Source: Balneolaceae bacterium
Lineage (GTDB): Bacteria; Bacteroidota; Rhodothermia; Balneolales; Balneolaceae
Direction: 5' to 3'
DNA length: 64,000 bases
Assembly (NCBI GenBank): GCA_017795005.1
Contig: CP051242.1
Location: 868,001-932,000 of the forward strand
Shown: in pieces, positions 36,675 to 45,070 of the stretch
How positions within the stretch are numbered: position 1 is the stretch's first letter
Layout of the letters: each line of letters starts with the position of its first letter
Translations under genes and position numbers: made by a program
The notes under the pieces: generated by a model
Told to the model about the DNA's origin: nothing
Seen by the model: only the letters and a program-made list of their open reading frames with translations
Database searches by the model: none

Positions 36675-36764
36675 ATGAAAAAAGGAACTACATATTGGCA
36701 AGGGAGTTTGGTATTTACATTACCAATCATCATTCTGATTATTTATCTGATTCTCACTTTATAA
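36675..36764 (+). CDS. Candidate 29-residue single-pass membrane protein
   Basis: A 30-codon ORF starting at ATG 36675, with GGAG at 36665-36668 as a well-placed ribosome-binding site. The product starts 'MKKGTTYWQGSLVFTLP', then a hydrophobic helix rich in Ile and Leu to the end ('IIILIIYLILTL'). The length and layout fit a real small membrane protein, but this is one short ORF in a 290-base gap and could be chance. It precedes priA by 60 bases. I know no homologue. Confidence 0.45.
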   Translation: MKKGTTYWQGSLVFTLPIIILIIYLILTL

Positions 36765-36823
36765 AAAGTTGATTTCAGTGTATTAAATGGATAAGCTTTC
36801 AAGCTTTAATCCAGAAAAATTTA

Positions 36824-39262
36824 TTGCCTAAATACGCTGACATAGTTTTCCCCACAGCTGTTCGACAACAGTTCACCTATCATATCTCTGAGCAATTGGA
36901 ATCTCAGGTATTGCCGGGAAAACGAGTGTGGGTGCCACTTAGGAATTACTTTGCGATTGGTGTAGTAGTTAAATTGCACGATAAAGTCCCGGATTTTGAA
37001 ACCCGACCCATCAGAAAGGTACTTGATAAGAATCCAATTATAAAAGGTGAACTCCTTGAACTAACAAAATGGATTCATCAGTTTTATTTTAGTAGCTGGG
37101 GGGAAGTAATACAGGCGGCTTTACCTGCCGGACTTAATTTCATCTCAAAAAAATACCTACGATTAAATGATAGAAAGAACTATTCTGAACTTTCATCTAG
37201 AGAAAAAGAGCTATTAAAAGAACTCGATAATGAAACAAGCACTACCCTGGATGAAGCACAAAAAAGGTGGAAAGGAACAGGATTAAATAAAGTTCTTAAC
37301 CAGCTGATCAAAAAAGAGTTTTTAGAAATCTGGGAAGAACCGGATTTAAAAGTTTCTATAAAAACTGAAAGAGAATGGATCTGGGCTAAGGGTAAGTCTA
37401 ATGAACATGCCAAAACTTTTCTTTCTTCAATTGACGGGAAATTAAATAAATGGCAGGAAGCCTTGAAAGAAATTTCAGAATCACAACTTCCTAAGAGACA
37501 TTCAGAACTTGATTCCCTCAATCATTTAAATGGTTATTCAAAACGTGCACTTCAGGATAAAGGATGGATTACTTTCAAAGAAGTGGAAGCGGTAAGTACT
37601 GAACCAAATCTTTCATTCGATCCAAATTCAATCAAAGCACTAAACACATCACAGAAGAAAGTTTTTAGTGTAATTTCTGAATCTATAAAGAAAAATGAGT
37701 TCGATAATTTCCTGTTGTATGGTATTACCGGAAGTGGGAAAACAGAAGTTTATATTCATGCTTTAAAACAAGTACGAGCATCAGGAAAAGGGGGTATTGT
37801 ACTTGTCCCTGAAATTGCACTTACTCCGCAAACGGTTGCACGGTTTTACCAGATTTTTGGAGATGATATTGCCGTTCTTCACAGTAGGATGACGAACAGT
37901 GAACGTCTTCAGGCAAGGAGTGAACTTAATGAAGGGAAAAAAAATATAGCAATAGGACCGCGTTCTGCTGTTTTTGCTCCCATCCAAAACCTTGGATTAA
38001 TTGTATTGGATGAAGAACATGATGGTTCCTATAAACAAATAGATCCTTCCCCAAGATATCATGCCAGAGAAACGGCTATTATGAGAGCAAGTCTTAATAA
38101 TGCTGTTGTAATAATGGGTTCAGCAACCCCAAGTATGCAGGCATTACATATGGCTGCAAAAGGAAAAGCTAATCTTTTAGAATTGAAAGAGAGGCATGCT
38201 GAAGCTGTTCTTCCAAAAGTTGAAATCATTGACCTGAAAAAATACACCGGAGCTATGAAGGGGGAGTTGTCAGTTCCTTTATTTATAGCAATTCAAAAAG
38301 CTCTTCAGGAAAAAAACCAGATCATCTTACTCTATAACCGCAGAGGTTTTGCTAATTATATTCAGTGTGAGACTTGCGGTCATATTCCCCAAAGCCCGGA
38401 ATGTTCAGTGAGCCTGACTTATCACAAAAGAAAGAATCTGTTGATGTGTCATTACTCTGGTTATTCAAGGAGAGCAGATACAGAGTGTGAAGTATGTAAA
38501 TCCAACAAATTAATTGTTCAGGGGTCTGGTACACAAAAAATCGAAGAGAGTCTTCAGGAATTGTTTCCAGAAGCCAGAGTTTTACGTTTTGATAAAGATT
38601 CAACATCAAAAAAAGGATCACATCAACGTATTTTAGATTCATTTGGAAAAGAGGAAGCGGATATTCTAATTGGAACACAGCTTGTTGCAAAAGGACTTGA
38701 TTTCCCAAATGTAACCGTTGTTGGAGTAGTGAATGCTGATACAGAACAAGCATTTCCATCCTTTCAGTCTAATGAAAGAACCTATCAGTTATTAAGTCAG
38801 GTTTCAGGTAGATCAGGTAGAGGATCTAAACCTGGTCAGGTTTTTATTCAAACCCGACAACCTGAAAACACAGCTATACAATTCGCAAAAAATCATGATC
38901 ACGAAGGGTTTTCAAGAGAAGAAATGGGTTTCAGAAAACCGCTAAGTTACCCTCCTTATTCCAGATTGATAAAGTTTGTTTTGAAGGGTAGGGAAGAGCA
39001 AAAAGTCAAAAAATCATCGATGTATGTCCGAAAAGCAATTGAATTGGTTGCACCTGAACTTGAGATTTTAGGTCCATCTGCTGCGGCAATAGGTTGGATG
39101 AACAGAAACTTTTATTGGGAGTTAATTTTGAAAATTAGTCCTGAAAAAGGGGCGAATTATATTGAGGCTTTATTGGATAAAATAATGCAAGTGTATGAAC
39201 ATCAATCGGAAATCAGTACATCTTCTGTTCGGATTAATATTAATGTGGATACAATCCGCTAA
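36824..39262 (+). CDS. priA: Primosomal replication-restart helicase PriA
   Basis: An 812-residue superfamily 2 helicase that reloads the replisome at stalled forks. N-terminal 3'-DNA-binding domain ('PTAVRQQFTYHISEQLE', 'VLPGKRVWVPLRNYFAIGVV'), Walker A 'GITGSGKTEVYIHAL', DEEH box 'LIVLDEEHDGSYKQIDP', motif VI 'LSQVSGRSGRGSKPGQVFIQ'. The start is TTG at 36824, with no in-frame ATG nearer. The cysteine region reads 'CETCGHIPQSPECSVSLTYH' and 'LLMCHYSGYS...ECEVC': compared with the standard eight-Cys pattern, the third and sixth Cys are Ser. In E. coli PriA both of these bind the same zinc. Confidence 0.96.
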   Translation: MPKYADIVFPTAVRQQFTYHISEQLESQVLPGKRVWVPLRNYFAIGVVVKLHDKVPDFETRPIRKVLDKNPIIKGELLELTKWIHQFYFSSWGEVIQAALPAGLNFISKKYLRLNDRKNYSELSSREKELLKELDNETSTTLDEAQKRWKGTGLNKVLNQLIKKEFLEIWEEPDLKVSIKTEREWIWAKGKSNEHAKTFLSSIDGKLNKWQEALKEISESQLPKRHSELDSLNHLNGYSKRALQDKGWITFKEVEAVSTEPNLSFDPNSIKALNTSQKKVFSVISESIKKNEFDNFLLYGITGSGKTEVYIHALKQVRASGKGGIVLVPEIALTPQTVARFYQIFGDDIAVLHSRMTNSERLQARSELNEGKKNIAIGPRSAVFAPIQNLGLIVLDEEHDGSYKQIDPSPRYHARETAIMRASLNNAVVIMGSATPSMQALHMAAKGKANLLELKERHAEAVLPKVEIIDLKKYTGAMKGELSVPLFIAIQKALQEKNQIILLYNRRGFANYIQCETCGHIPQSPECSVSLTYHKRKNLLMCHYSGYSRRADTECEVCKSNKLIVQGSGTQKIEESLQELFPEARVLRFDKDSTSKKGSHQRILDSFGKEEADILIGTQLVAKGLDFPNVTVVGVVNADTEQAFPSFQSNERTYQLLSQVSGRSGRGSKPGQVFIQTRQPENTAIQFAKNHDHEGFSREEMGFRKPLSYPPYSRLIKFVLKGREEQKVKKSSMYVRKAIELVAPELEILGPSAAAIGWMNRNFYWELILKISPEKGANYIEALLDKIMQVYEHQSEISTSSVRININVDTIR

Positions 39263-39322
39263 AAACTTGCAATAGGTTTCAGAAAGTAAGTATTTACCAT
39301 CTGTAATGATCAAAACTTAATT

Positions 39323-41263
39323 ATGGGTGAACAAAGGGTAAAACTGGCAAAAACCAATGAGCAGGTTCAGAATTTTATGAAGAACGTGCTCAAAGATTTG
39401 CGTGCATTAAAGAAAATGCTCGATGAAGATTGGTTTGAGACGGATACTATTAGAATTGGTGCAGAACAGGAACTGTGTTTAATTGATCAAAATGCGAAAC
39501 CATTTTTTGAGTCGGGTAAAGTACTTGAGAATTTAGGTGGAGATAGTGAGCACTTCACTACCGAATTTGCAAAGTTCAATCTTGAGATAAATGTAAATCC
39601 GCCTCTCGAGTTCAAAGGAAATGCACTATCTCAAATGGAGCATAATCTTCAAAAGCGAGTTGAGCAGGTAAGAGCTGCCGCTGAAGAACTAGGTGCGGAT
39701 GTTTTGCTAACAGGTATTTTGCCAACCATCAGAAAGGCGGATGTGAGTATGGATAGCCTTACCCCGATTCCTAGATATAAAGCATTATGTGAAGCCATTG
39801 ATAACCTGAGAGGGAAAGAATACGAGCTTCGCATCCAGGGAATGGATGAACTTTTGATGAAGTTTGATACGCCTATGCTGGAAGGCTGCAATACTGGTTT
39901 TCAGGTCCATCTTCAGATTAAACCGGACGAATTTGTTTCTAAATATAACGTAGCTCAGGCAATCACAGCTCCTGTATTGGCAAGCGCTGTAAATTCCCCT
40001 TTATTTCTGGGGAAAAGACTTTGGGCTGAAACACGTATCGCTCTTTTTCATCAGTCGGTAGATACTCGTGGTGTAGGAGACCATATCCGAGATAGCAGTC
40101 CCAGGGTAATGTTTGGTACGGACTGGTTGAAAGATTCTATCCTGGATATCTACAAAGAAGATATTTCAAGATTCAGAGTTTTATTGAGTTCTGATGTGCA
40201 GGAAGATGTGGAAGAACTTCTCAGGAATGGTGTCCCACCAGAGCTTATGGCGTTGAAAGTGCATAACGGAACGGTATATCGCTGGAACAGGCCGTGTTAT
40301 GGAGTTGGTGGCGGTAAACCTCATCTTAGAATAGAAAATCGCGTCTTACCATCCGGTCCAACGGTAATTGATGAAATGGCAAATACAGCATTCTGGCTCG
40401 GCTTGTTAAATGGATTTGAAGAAGAACATCCGGATATAACAAAAGAATTGGAATTTGATGATGCCCGAATGAACTTTTTTGCTGCGTCTAAAATGGGACT
40501 GGATACCAAGTTTGAATGGACGGGCGGTAAAAAAGTGACGGCTAAAGATCTGATTTCTGATGAACTTCTCCCGATTGCAAAAGCCGGACTTGAGAAAGCT
40601 GATATAGATAAATCGGATATAGATACCTACCTGAGTGTGATTGAAGACCGGGTTGAATCTGCTCAGACGGGAGCATATTGGGTAGTAAAGTCGTATGCGA
40701 ATTTAATAAAAGAGAATAACAGAGAGCATTCGGTTTCAGCTATCACAAATTCAATGCTTAAAAACCAGAAGAAAGGGGAACCTGTTCATAAGTGGGGACT
40801 GGCACGGATTGAAGATATGGATCACTGGAAACCTACCAGTCTTTTGGTAGAAGAGTTTATGACTACCGATTTATTTACTGCCAGAAAAGAAGATTTGATT
40901 GAGTTTACGGGGAACCTCATGGATTGGCGAAGGATTAGATATATACCAATCGAAGACGATCAAAAACATTTGGTTGGACTGGTTTCTATGAGAATGATGC
41001 TTCGGGAATACTCCAAAGCGGTAACAGAAGATATCGAAATTATAAACCGCCCAATAAGCGAGTTTATGATTGAAAACCCAATTACTATTCATCCGGAAGC
41101 ATCTATAATGGAAGCGATGAATATTATGCAGGATCAGAAAATCGGATGCCTTCCGGTAGTGAAGAATAGCCGATTAGTTGGTATCATTACAGAAGATAAT
41201 TTCATGAATATTACACGGCGTTTGTTGATCGCATTGTCGGAAGAAAATGATGATAAGGAGTAA
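39323..41263 (+). CDS. GCS2-type glutamate-cysteine-ligase-like enzyme with two CBS domains
   Basis: A 646-residue fusion. Residues ~30-420 form a GCS2 carboxylate-amine ligase domain ('IRIGAEQELCLIDQNAKPFF', 'FAKFNLEINVNPPLEFKG', 'GFQVHLQIKPDEFVSKYNVA', 'LRIENRVLPSGPTVIDEMAN'); residues ~510-640 are two CBS domains ('LVEEFMTTDLFTARKEDLIE', 'ISEFMIENPITIHPEASIME'), which usually bind adenosyl ligands and regulate. The ligase domain joins an amine to the side or main carboxylate of glutamate-like substrates using ATP. The next gene starts one base after the stop codon, so the ligase and an aspartoacylase-like hydrolase are coupled. The substrate is unknown and no RimK-like ligase is close. Confidence 0.85.
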   Translation: MGEQRVKLAKTNEQVQNFMKNVLKDLRALKKMLDEDWFETDTIRIGAEQELCLIDQNAKPFFESGKVLENLGGDSEHFTTEFAKFNLEINVNPPLEFKGNALSQMEHNLQKRVEQVRAAAEELGADVLLTGILPTIRKADVSMDSLTPIPRYKALCEAIDNLRGKEYELRIQGMDELLMKFDTPMLEGCNTGFQVHLQIKPDEFVSKYNVAQAITAPVLASAVNSPLFLGKRLWAETRIALFHQSVDTRGVGDHIRDSSPRVMFGTDWLKDSILDIYKEDISRFRVLLSSDVQEDVEELLRNGVPPELMALKVHNGTVYRWNRPCYGVGGGKPHLRIENRVLPSGPTVIDEMANTAFWLGLLNGFEEEHPDITKELEFDDARMNFFAASKMGLDTKFEWTGGKKVTAKDLISDELLPIAKAGLEKADIDKSDIDTYLSVIEDRVESAQTGAYWVVKSYANLIKENNREHSVSAITNSMLKNQKKGEPVHKWGLARIEDMDHWKPTSLLVEEFMTTDLFTARKEDLIEFTGNLMDWRRIRYIPIEDDQKHLVGLVSMRMMLREYSKAVTEDIEIINRPISEFMIENPITIHPEASIMEAMNIMQDQKIGCLPVVKNSRLVGIITEDNFMNITRRLLIALSEENDDKE

Positions 41264-42220
41264 ATGCATCTCGCAGAAGTAGAACACAATTTAAAGCCAG
41301 GATCCAGAGCTCAGCACTATATTGCAGACATTGTTGGCGATTTGCCGGGACCAACCATCATCGCGGTTGCAGGAATTCATGGGAATGAGGCAACCGGAAT
41401 AGCAGCCATTGAAAGAATCGTAAAAGAAATCGAGCCGCTCACATCAAAAATGAAGGGACGTTTCCTGGGATTGAAAGGAAATATCCCGGCTTTAAGTGCC
41501 GGAGTTCGATTTGTAGATGAAGACATGAATCGCTTATGGACTACTTCCATACTCGACAAAATCCGAAGAACAAAGTCGATGGAATTAAGCTCGATCGATC
41601 GGGTAGAGGTAAAAAAGATGCTTCAGATTTTAGATCCCATTGTACTATCTGAAGAACAAGGGGAAATCATCTACGTCGACTTACATACCTTTTCCGGTTC
41701 GGGAGGACTATTTTCAATCACATCAGATGACGACCGACACTCAAAAATACTATCCAAATTGGGAGTTCCACGTATCTTTGGGCTGCAACATTCTATTCCG
41801 GGAACATCTATGGATTATGTGGAAGATGCAGGTCATATTGGTTTTGCATTTGAAACTGGAACTCATGGCTCAAAAGAAGCCGAGGATAATGCATATGCAG
41901 GTTTATTGGTTCTTCTTGAAAGTCTGGGTATGATTGATAAAAATGATATCTCTGACTTTGATGTATGTCATGATTATTTGACCAGTAGAGTGAGCGGATA
42001 CCCTTCTAAAGTTAAATTTCTGTATAAACACATCATTGAAGAAGGAGATGAATTTGTGATGCGACCGGGCTTCCATAATTTTGATAAGGTGGACAAAGGA
42101 GATTGGCTGGCTTCTGATAAAAATGGAGAAATTAAGGCGCAGGCAGATGGTTATTTATTGATGCCTTTATACCAGCAACAAGGAAATGACGGCTTTTTTA
42201 TTGTGAGGGATTGTGAGTAA
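41264..42220 (+). CDS. Succinylglutamate desuccinylase/aspartoacylase-family zinc hydrolase
   Basis: A 318-residue M14-type AstE/ASPA enzyme. Zinc ligands: His and Glu in 'VAGIHGNEATGIAAIERIV', His in 'IIYVDLHTFSGSGG'. C-terminal beta domain 'QADGYLLMPLYQQ'. The ATG directly follows the ligase stop codon and its own 3' end overlaps scpB by 8 bases. Relatives cleave N-acyl amino acids or amide-linked peptides; next to a GCS2 ligase it may process or recycle the ligase's product. Confidence 0.87.
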   Translation: MHLAEVEHNLKPGSRAQHYIADIVGDLPGPTIIAVAGIHGNEATGIAAIERIVKEIEPLTSKMKGRFLGLKGNIPALSAGVRFVDEDMNRLWTTSILDKIRRTKSMELSSIDRVEVKKMLQILDPIVLSEEQGEIIYVDLHTFSGSGGLFSITSDDDRHSKILSKLGVPRIFGLQHSIPGTSMDYVEDAGHIGFAFETGTHGSKEAEDNAYAGLLVLLESLGMIDKNDISDFDVCHDYLTSRVSGYPSKVKFLYKHIIEEGDEFVMRPGFHNFDKVDKGDWLASDKNGEIKAQADGYLLMPLYQQQGNDGFFIVRDCE

Positions 42221-42953
42221 AAAACAGACATTAAATGATTATCAGTTTATTGATGGAAGCAGGCTTTCATCCGTAATTGAAGCGTTAATATTTGCCAGTG
42301 ATGAACCTATTTCTGGGGAAAAAATCCGAACAATCATTGTTGAAAATGAAGAGCAAATTGAAGTCGATGAAGGAACGGTTGCAGATTTTGTTGAAAAGCT
42401 GAATCAAAGATACGATGAAAATGGGCTGAGCTTCAGAATTGAAAAACTGGCAGGTGGATACACCTTTGTAACGCAGTCGAAATATCATTACTGGTTAAGT
42501 GTATTTCAGCATGAAAATGCTTTTAGAAAGCTTTCACAGTCTGCTATCGAAAGTCTGGCTATTGTGGCTTATCGCCAGCCCATTACCAAACCAGAAGTTG
42601 ATCAAATTCGAGGTGTGGATTCCGGATATATCATTCGTCAGTTAATGGAAAAAGCGTTGATTGAGGTGGGCGGGAGAGCTGATAGTCCGGGAAAACCGTT
42701 GCTATACAAAACTACCAAACATTTTCTACGGCACTTTGGTTTAAATTCAGTTCAGGATCTTCCCAAGCCAAGAGAAATCGAAGAAATACTGAAAGACGAC
42801 GACATGGCTGAACATCGGCAGTTATTGCTTGAGCGTCAGCTAATGATGGAAGAGTTGGATGAAGAAGAAACAACAGAAGAGATTCAGGAAGTAAATTTGG
42901 GAGAAGAAGAGGAGGAAGGAGAAGGGAACAAGGAGAAAGGAGAGGAAGAGTAA
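42213..42953 (+). CDS. scpB: Segregation and condensation protein B
   Basis: A 246-residue ScpB, the kite subunit of the Smc-ScpAB condensin. Two winged-helix domains: 'SSVIEALIFASDEPISGEKI' and 'SAIESLAIVAYRQPITKPEV', 'IRGVDSGYIIRQLMEKALIE'. The start is GTG at 42213 inside the preceding gene. scpA is not adjacent. The last ~20 residues are almost all Glu, Gly, Lys and Asn and are encoded by the left heptad arm of the following cassette. Confidence 0.93.
   Translation: MSKKQTLNDYQFIDGSRLSSVIEALIFASDEPISGEKIRTIIVENEEQIEVDEGTVADFVEKLNQRYDENGLSFRIEKLAGGYTFVTQSKYHYWLSVFQHENAFRKLSQSAIESLAIVAYRQPITKPEVDQIRGVDSGYIIRQLMEKALIEVGGRADSPGKPLLYKTTKHFLRHFGLNSVQDLPKPREIEEILKDDDMAEHRQLLLERQLMMEELDEEETTEEIQEVNLGEEEEEGEGNKEKGEEE
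42905..42948. repeat. Left heptad arm inside the scpB 3' end (43 kb cassette)
   Basis: Purine-only blocks of seven (ggaggaa, ggagaag, ggaacaa, ggagaaa, ggagagg). AAGGAGAAAGGAG at 42930-42942 is the inverse of 43345-43357 with one mismatch. Confidence 0.65.
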
Positions 42954-42973
42954 AATTAATTAAACGATAGATT

Positions 42974-43339
42974 ATGAATGAACAGGTGAAGAGTTTTGAA
43001 GACTTATTAGTTTGGAAAGAAGGTGTCCGATTATGTATAGATGTGTATTGTTTATTAAAAGGATCCAGAGATTTTGGACTTAAAGATCAAATGCAGCGTT
43101 CATCGGTTTCAGTTCCATCTAATATTGCAGAAGGCTTTGAACGAAATACCAATAAAGAGTTTATTCGCTTTCTCTATATAGCAAAAGGTTCTTGTGCAGA
43201 GTTAAGAACTCAACTTTATATTGCAATTAAAGTTGGAGAGATTGATGAGCAAACAGGAAAGAAACTCATTGAAACAGCAAAATCAATCTCATCTATGCTG
43301 CATGGTTTAATAAAAACCAGAATTGAAAAATTCAGTTAG
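42974..43339 (+). CDS. Four-helix-bundle protein (S23/IVP-like), cassette copy 3
   Basis: A 121-residue helical protein with the clearest family signature of the three: 'SFEDLLVWKEGVRLCIDVYC', 'LKDQMQRSSVSVPSNIAEGF', 'FIRFLYIAKGSCAELRTQLY'. It matches the consensus of the 23S-rRNA intervening-sequence protein family, but the setting is between scpB and rluB. Function in this position is unknown. Heptad arms with opposite purine/pyrimidine bias flank it. Confidence 0.9.
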   Translation: MNEQVKSFEDLLVWKEGVRLCIDVYCLLKGSRDFGLKDQMQRSSVSVPSNIAEGFERNTNKEFIRFLYIAKGSCAELRTQLYIAIKVGEIDEQTGKKLIETAKSISSMLHGLIKTRIEKFS

Positions 43340-43344
43340 CCTTA

Positions 43345-43357
43345 CTCCTTTTTCCTT
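43345..43357. repeat. Right heptad arm (43 kb cassette)
   Basis: CTCCTTTTTCCTT, the inverse of 42930-42942 with one mismatch. It starts 5 bases after the stop codon of the four-helix-bundle gene and ends 5 bases before the rluB start codon. Confidence 0.65.
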
Positions 43358-43362
43358 AAATC

Positions 43363-44187
43363 ATGAAAAACAAAAAGAAATATTTTAAAAATAAAAGCAA
43401 GAGTAGAAAAGAAAAGGCTACTACTGTAGACCAAAATTATTCGAAAACCGAAGAAATCAGGCTGAACAAATTCATAGCACATGCAGGACTGTGTTCCAGA
43501 AGAGAAGCTGATACCTATATCGCTGATGGTAAAGTGCAGGTGAATGGAAAAGTAATCACTGAAATGGGGTATAAAGTCCGGCGCAAAGATGCTGTGGTGG
43601 TAGATGGACAAAAAATCAGTCTCGAACCATTCGTCTATCTTTTGCTAAATAAACCCAAAAACACCATCACTACCACCGATGATGATAGGGGAAGAAATAC
43701 CGTATTGGATGAAGTGGAAAATGCAACTGGATATCGTGTTTACCCGGTTGGTCGTTTAGACAGAAATACGACCGGACTTCTGATTCTTACTAATGACGGA
43801 GATTTGGCGCACCGGTTGATGCATCCCAGTTACAAAGTAAAGAAGACCTATGAAGTTGAAACAAAACGGACGCTGACAGACGACGAATTAGCCGCGTATT
43901 CTAAAGGAGTTGAATTAGAAGATGGAGTTGCTACCGGGTATAATATTCGTCCTTTTGCAGATGTTAAAAACACATTCCTGATATCAGTATTCGAAGGAAG
44001 AAACCGATTGATCAGAAGAATGGTGGAATTCCACGGAACAGAGGTCACAAAACTGAAAAGAACGGAATATGCCGGACTGGATTTAAAAGATGTTTCTGTT
44101 GGGCGCTGGCGCTATTTGAAGCAAAAGGAAATTAATGACCTTCGAAAATTGGTTAAGCTGGACACCCTCGATTTCAAGAAAGGATAA
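43363..44187 (+). CDS. rluB: RsuA/RluB-family pseudouridine synthase
   Basis: A 274-residue enzyme. Lys-rich N-terminal extension (residues 1-30), S4 domain 'LNKFIAHAGLCSRREADTYI', catalytic 'VYPVGRLDRNTTGLLILTND' with Asp, and 'EGRNRLIRRMVEFHGTEVTK'. RluB modifies U2605 of 23S rRNA; RluE, RluF and RsuA share the fold, so the exact target is inferred. scpB-rluB is a common neighbourhood in Gram-positive and Bacteroidota genomes, which supports RluB; the four-helix-bundle cassette interrupts that pair here. Confidence 0.9.
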   Translation: MKNKKKYFKNKSKSRKEKATTVDQNYSKTEEIRLNKFIAHAGLCSRREADTYIADGKVQVNGKVITEMGYKVRRKDAVVVDGQKISLEPFVYLLLNKPKNTITTTDDDRGRNTVLDEVENATGYRVYPVGRLDRNTTGLLILTNDGDLAHRLMHPSYKVKKTYEVETKRTLTDDELAAYSKGVELEDGVATGYNIRPFADVKNTFLISVFEGRNRLIRRMVEFHGTEVTKLKRTEYAGLDLKDVSVGRWRYLKQKEINDLRKLVKLDTLDFKKG

Positions 44188-44188
44188 T

Positions 44189-45064
44189 ATGGAATTTAAT
44201 AACATCTCTATTTCTTCCGGACAAACCCCTTCATCCGAAGGTCTGCCAATACGCTGGGATTTATACACTCCAATCAGCGGAACTGCAAGAGAGTTTCCAG
44301 TGATCATTTTTCTGCATGGATTTAAAGGATTCAAAGACTGGGGTCCCTTTCCCGATGCATGTGAAGATTTGGCAAGGAGTGGATTCGGTGTTCTGGCTAT
44401 GAATTTTTCACTCAATGGAATTGGTGATAAAAGAACCGAGCTGGATCGTTTGGATTTATTTGAACGGGAAACGTTATCTCAGGATTTGGATGATATCGGT
44501 AGCATTATTCATGCGTTACAGAAAGGTGATATAAAGGATAGTCACACACATTTGAATACCGATATGATTGGAATTGTTGGGCATTCTAGAGGTGGACATA
44601 CTGCTATTGTTGCTGCCTCAGAATATGAATCGGTTCAATGTTTAGTGACCTGGTCAGCAGTTGGAAATTATATGAGCAGATGGGCGGAAGACAAAATTGA
44701 GGATTGGAAATCAACCGGATATATCGAAGTTGAAAATGCCCGAACCGGTCAGATTATGAAAGTTGGTAAAGTAGTTCTGGAAGATGCTGTTGCAAATGCA
44801 GATCAATTAATGGCCATGAAGCGTGTTTCTGATGTTCGTATTCCAACGTTATTTATTCATGGGAGAGAAGATGAAACAGTTCCTTATACCGATTCTGAAG
44901 AATTACATATTGAATGTGCTGCTAAAGACAAAGAATTGAGATTGATCTCTAATGCCGGACATACCTACGGAGCCGCCCATCCATTCGAAGAAGACGAGTT
45001 CCCAAAACCCTTCGCCGAACTTTTGGAATGGACCATAGGGTGGTTAAGAGAGCATTTGAGGTAG
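44189..45064 (+). CDS. Alpha/beta hydrolase
   Basis: About 291 residues. Start chosen at ATG 44189, one base after the rluB stop; the upstream in-frame ATG at 44135 lies within rluB. Oxyanion loop 'VIIFLHGFKGFKDWGPFPDA', nucleophile elbow 'GIVGHSRGGHTAIVA', acid 'FIHGREDETVPYTDSEEL', His in 'SNAGHTYGAAHPF'. It resembles the dienelactone-hydrolase/BAAT group. Substrate unknown; probably co-transcribed with rluB. Confidence 0.88.
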   Translation: MEFNNISISSGQTPSSEGLPIRWDLYTPISGTAREFPVIIFLHGFKGFKDWGPFPDACEDLARSGFGVLAMNFSLNGIGDKRTELDRLDLFERETLSQDLDDIGSIIHALQKGDIKDSHTHLNTDMIGIVGHSRGGHTAIVAASEYESVQCLVTWSAVGNYMSRWAEDKIEDWKSTGYIEVENARTGQIMKVGKVVLEDAVANADQLMAMKRVSDVRIPTLFIHGREDETVPYTDSEELHIECAAKDKELRLISNAGHTYGAAHPFEEDEFPKPFAELLEWTIGWLREHLR

Positions 45065-45070
45065 AAGAAA

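Noticed and set aside
36548-36772. 74-codon ORF over the heptad arm and the small membrane ORF
   Set aside because: Starts in the repeat arm, unlikely composition; the 29-codon ORF in another frame has a better ribosome site and product.
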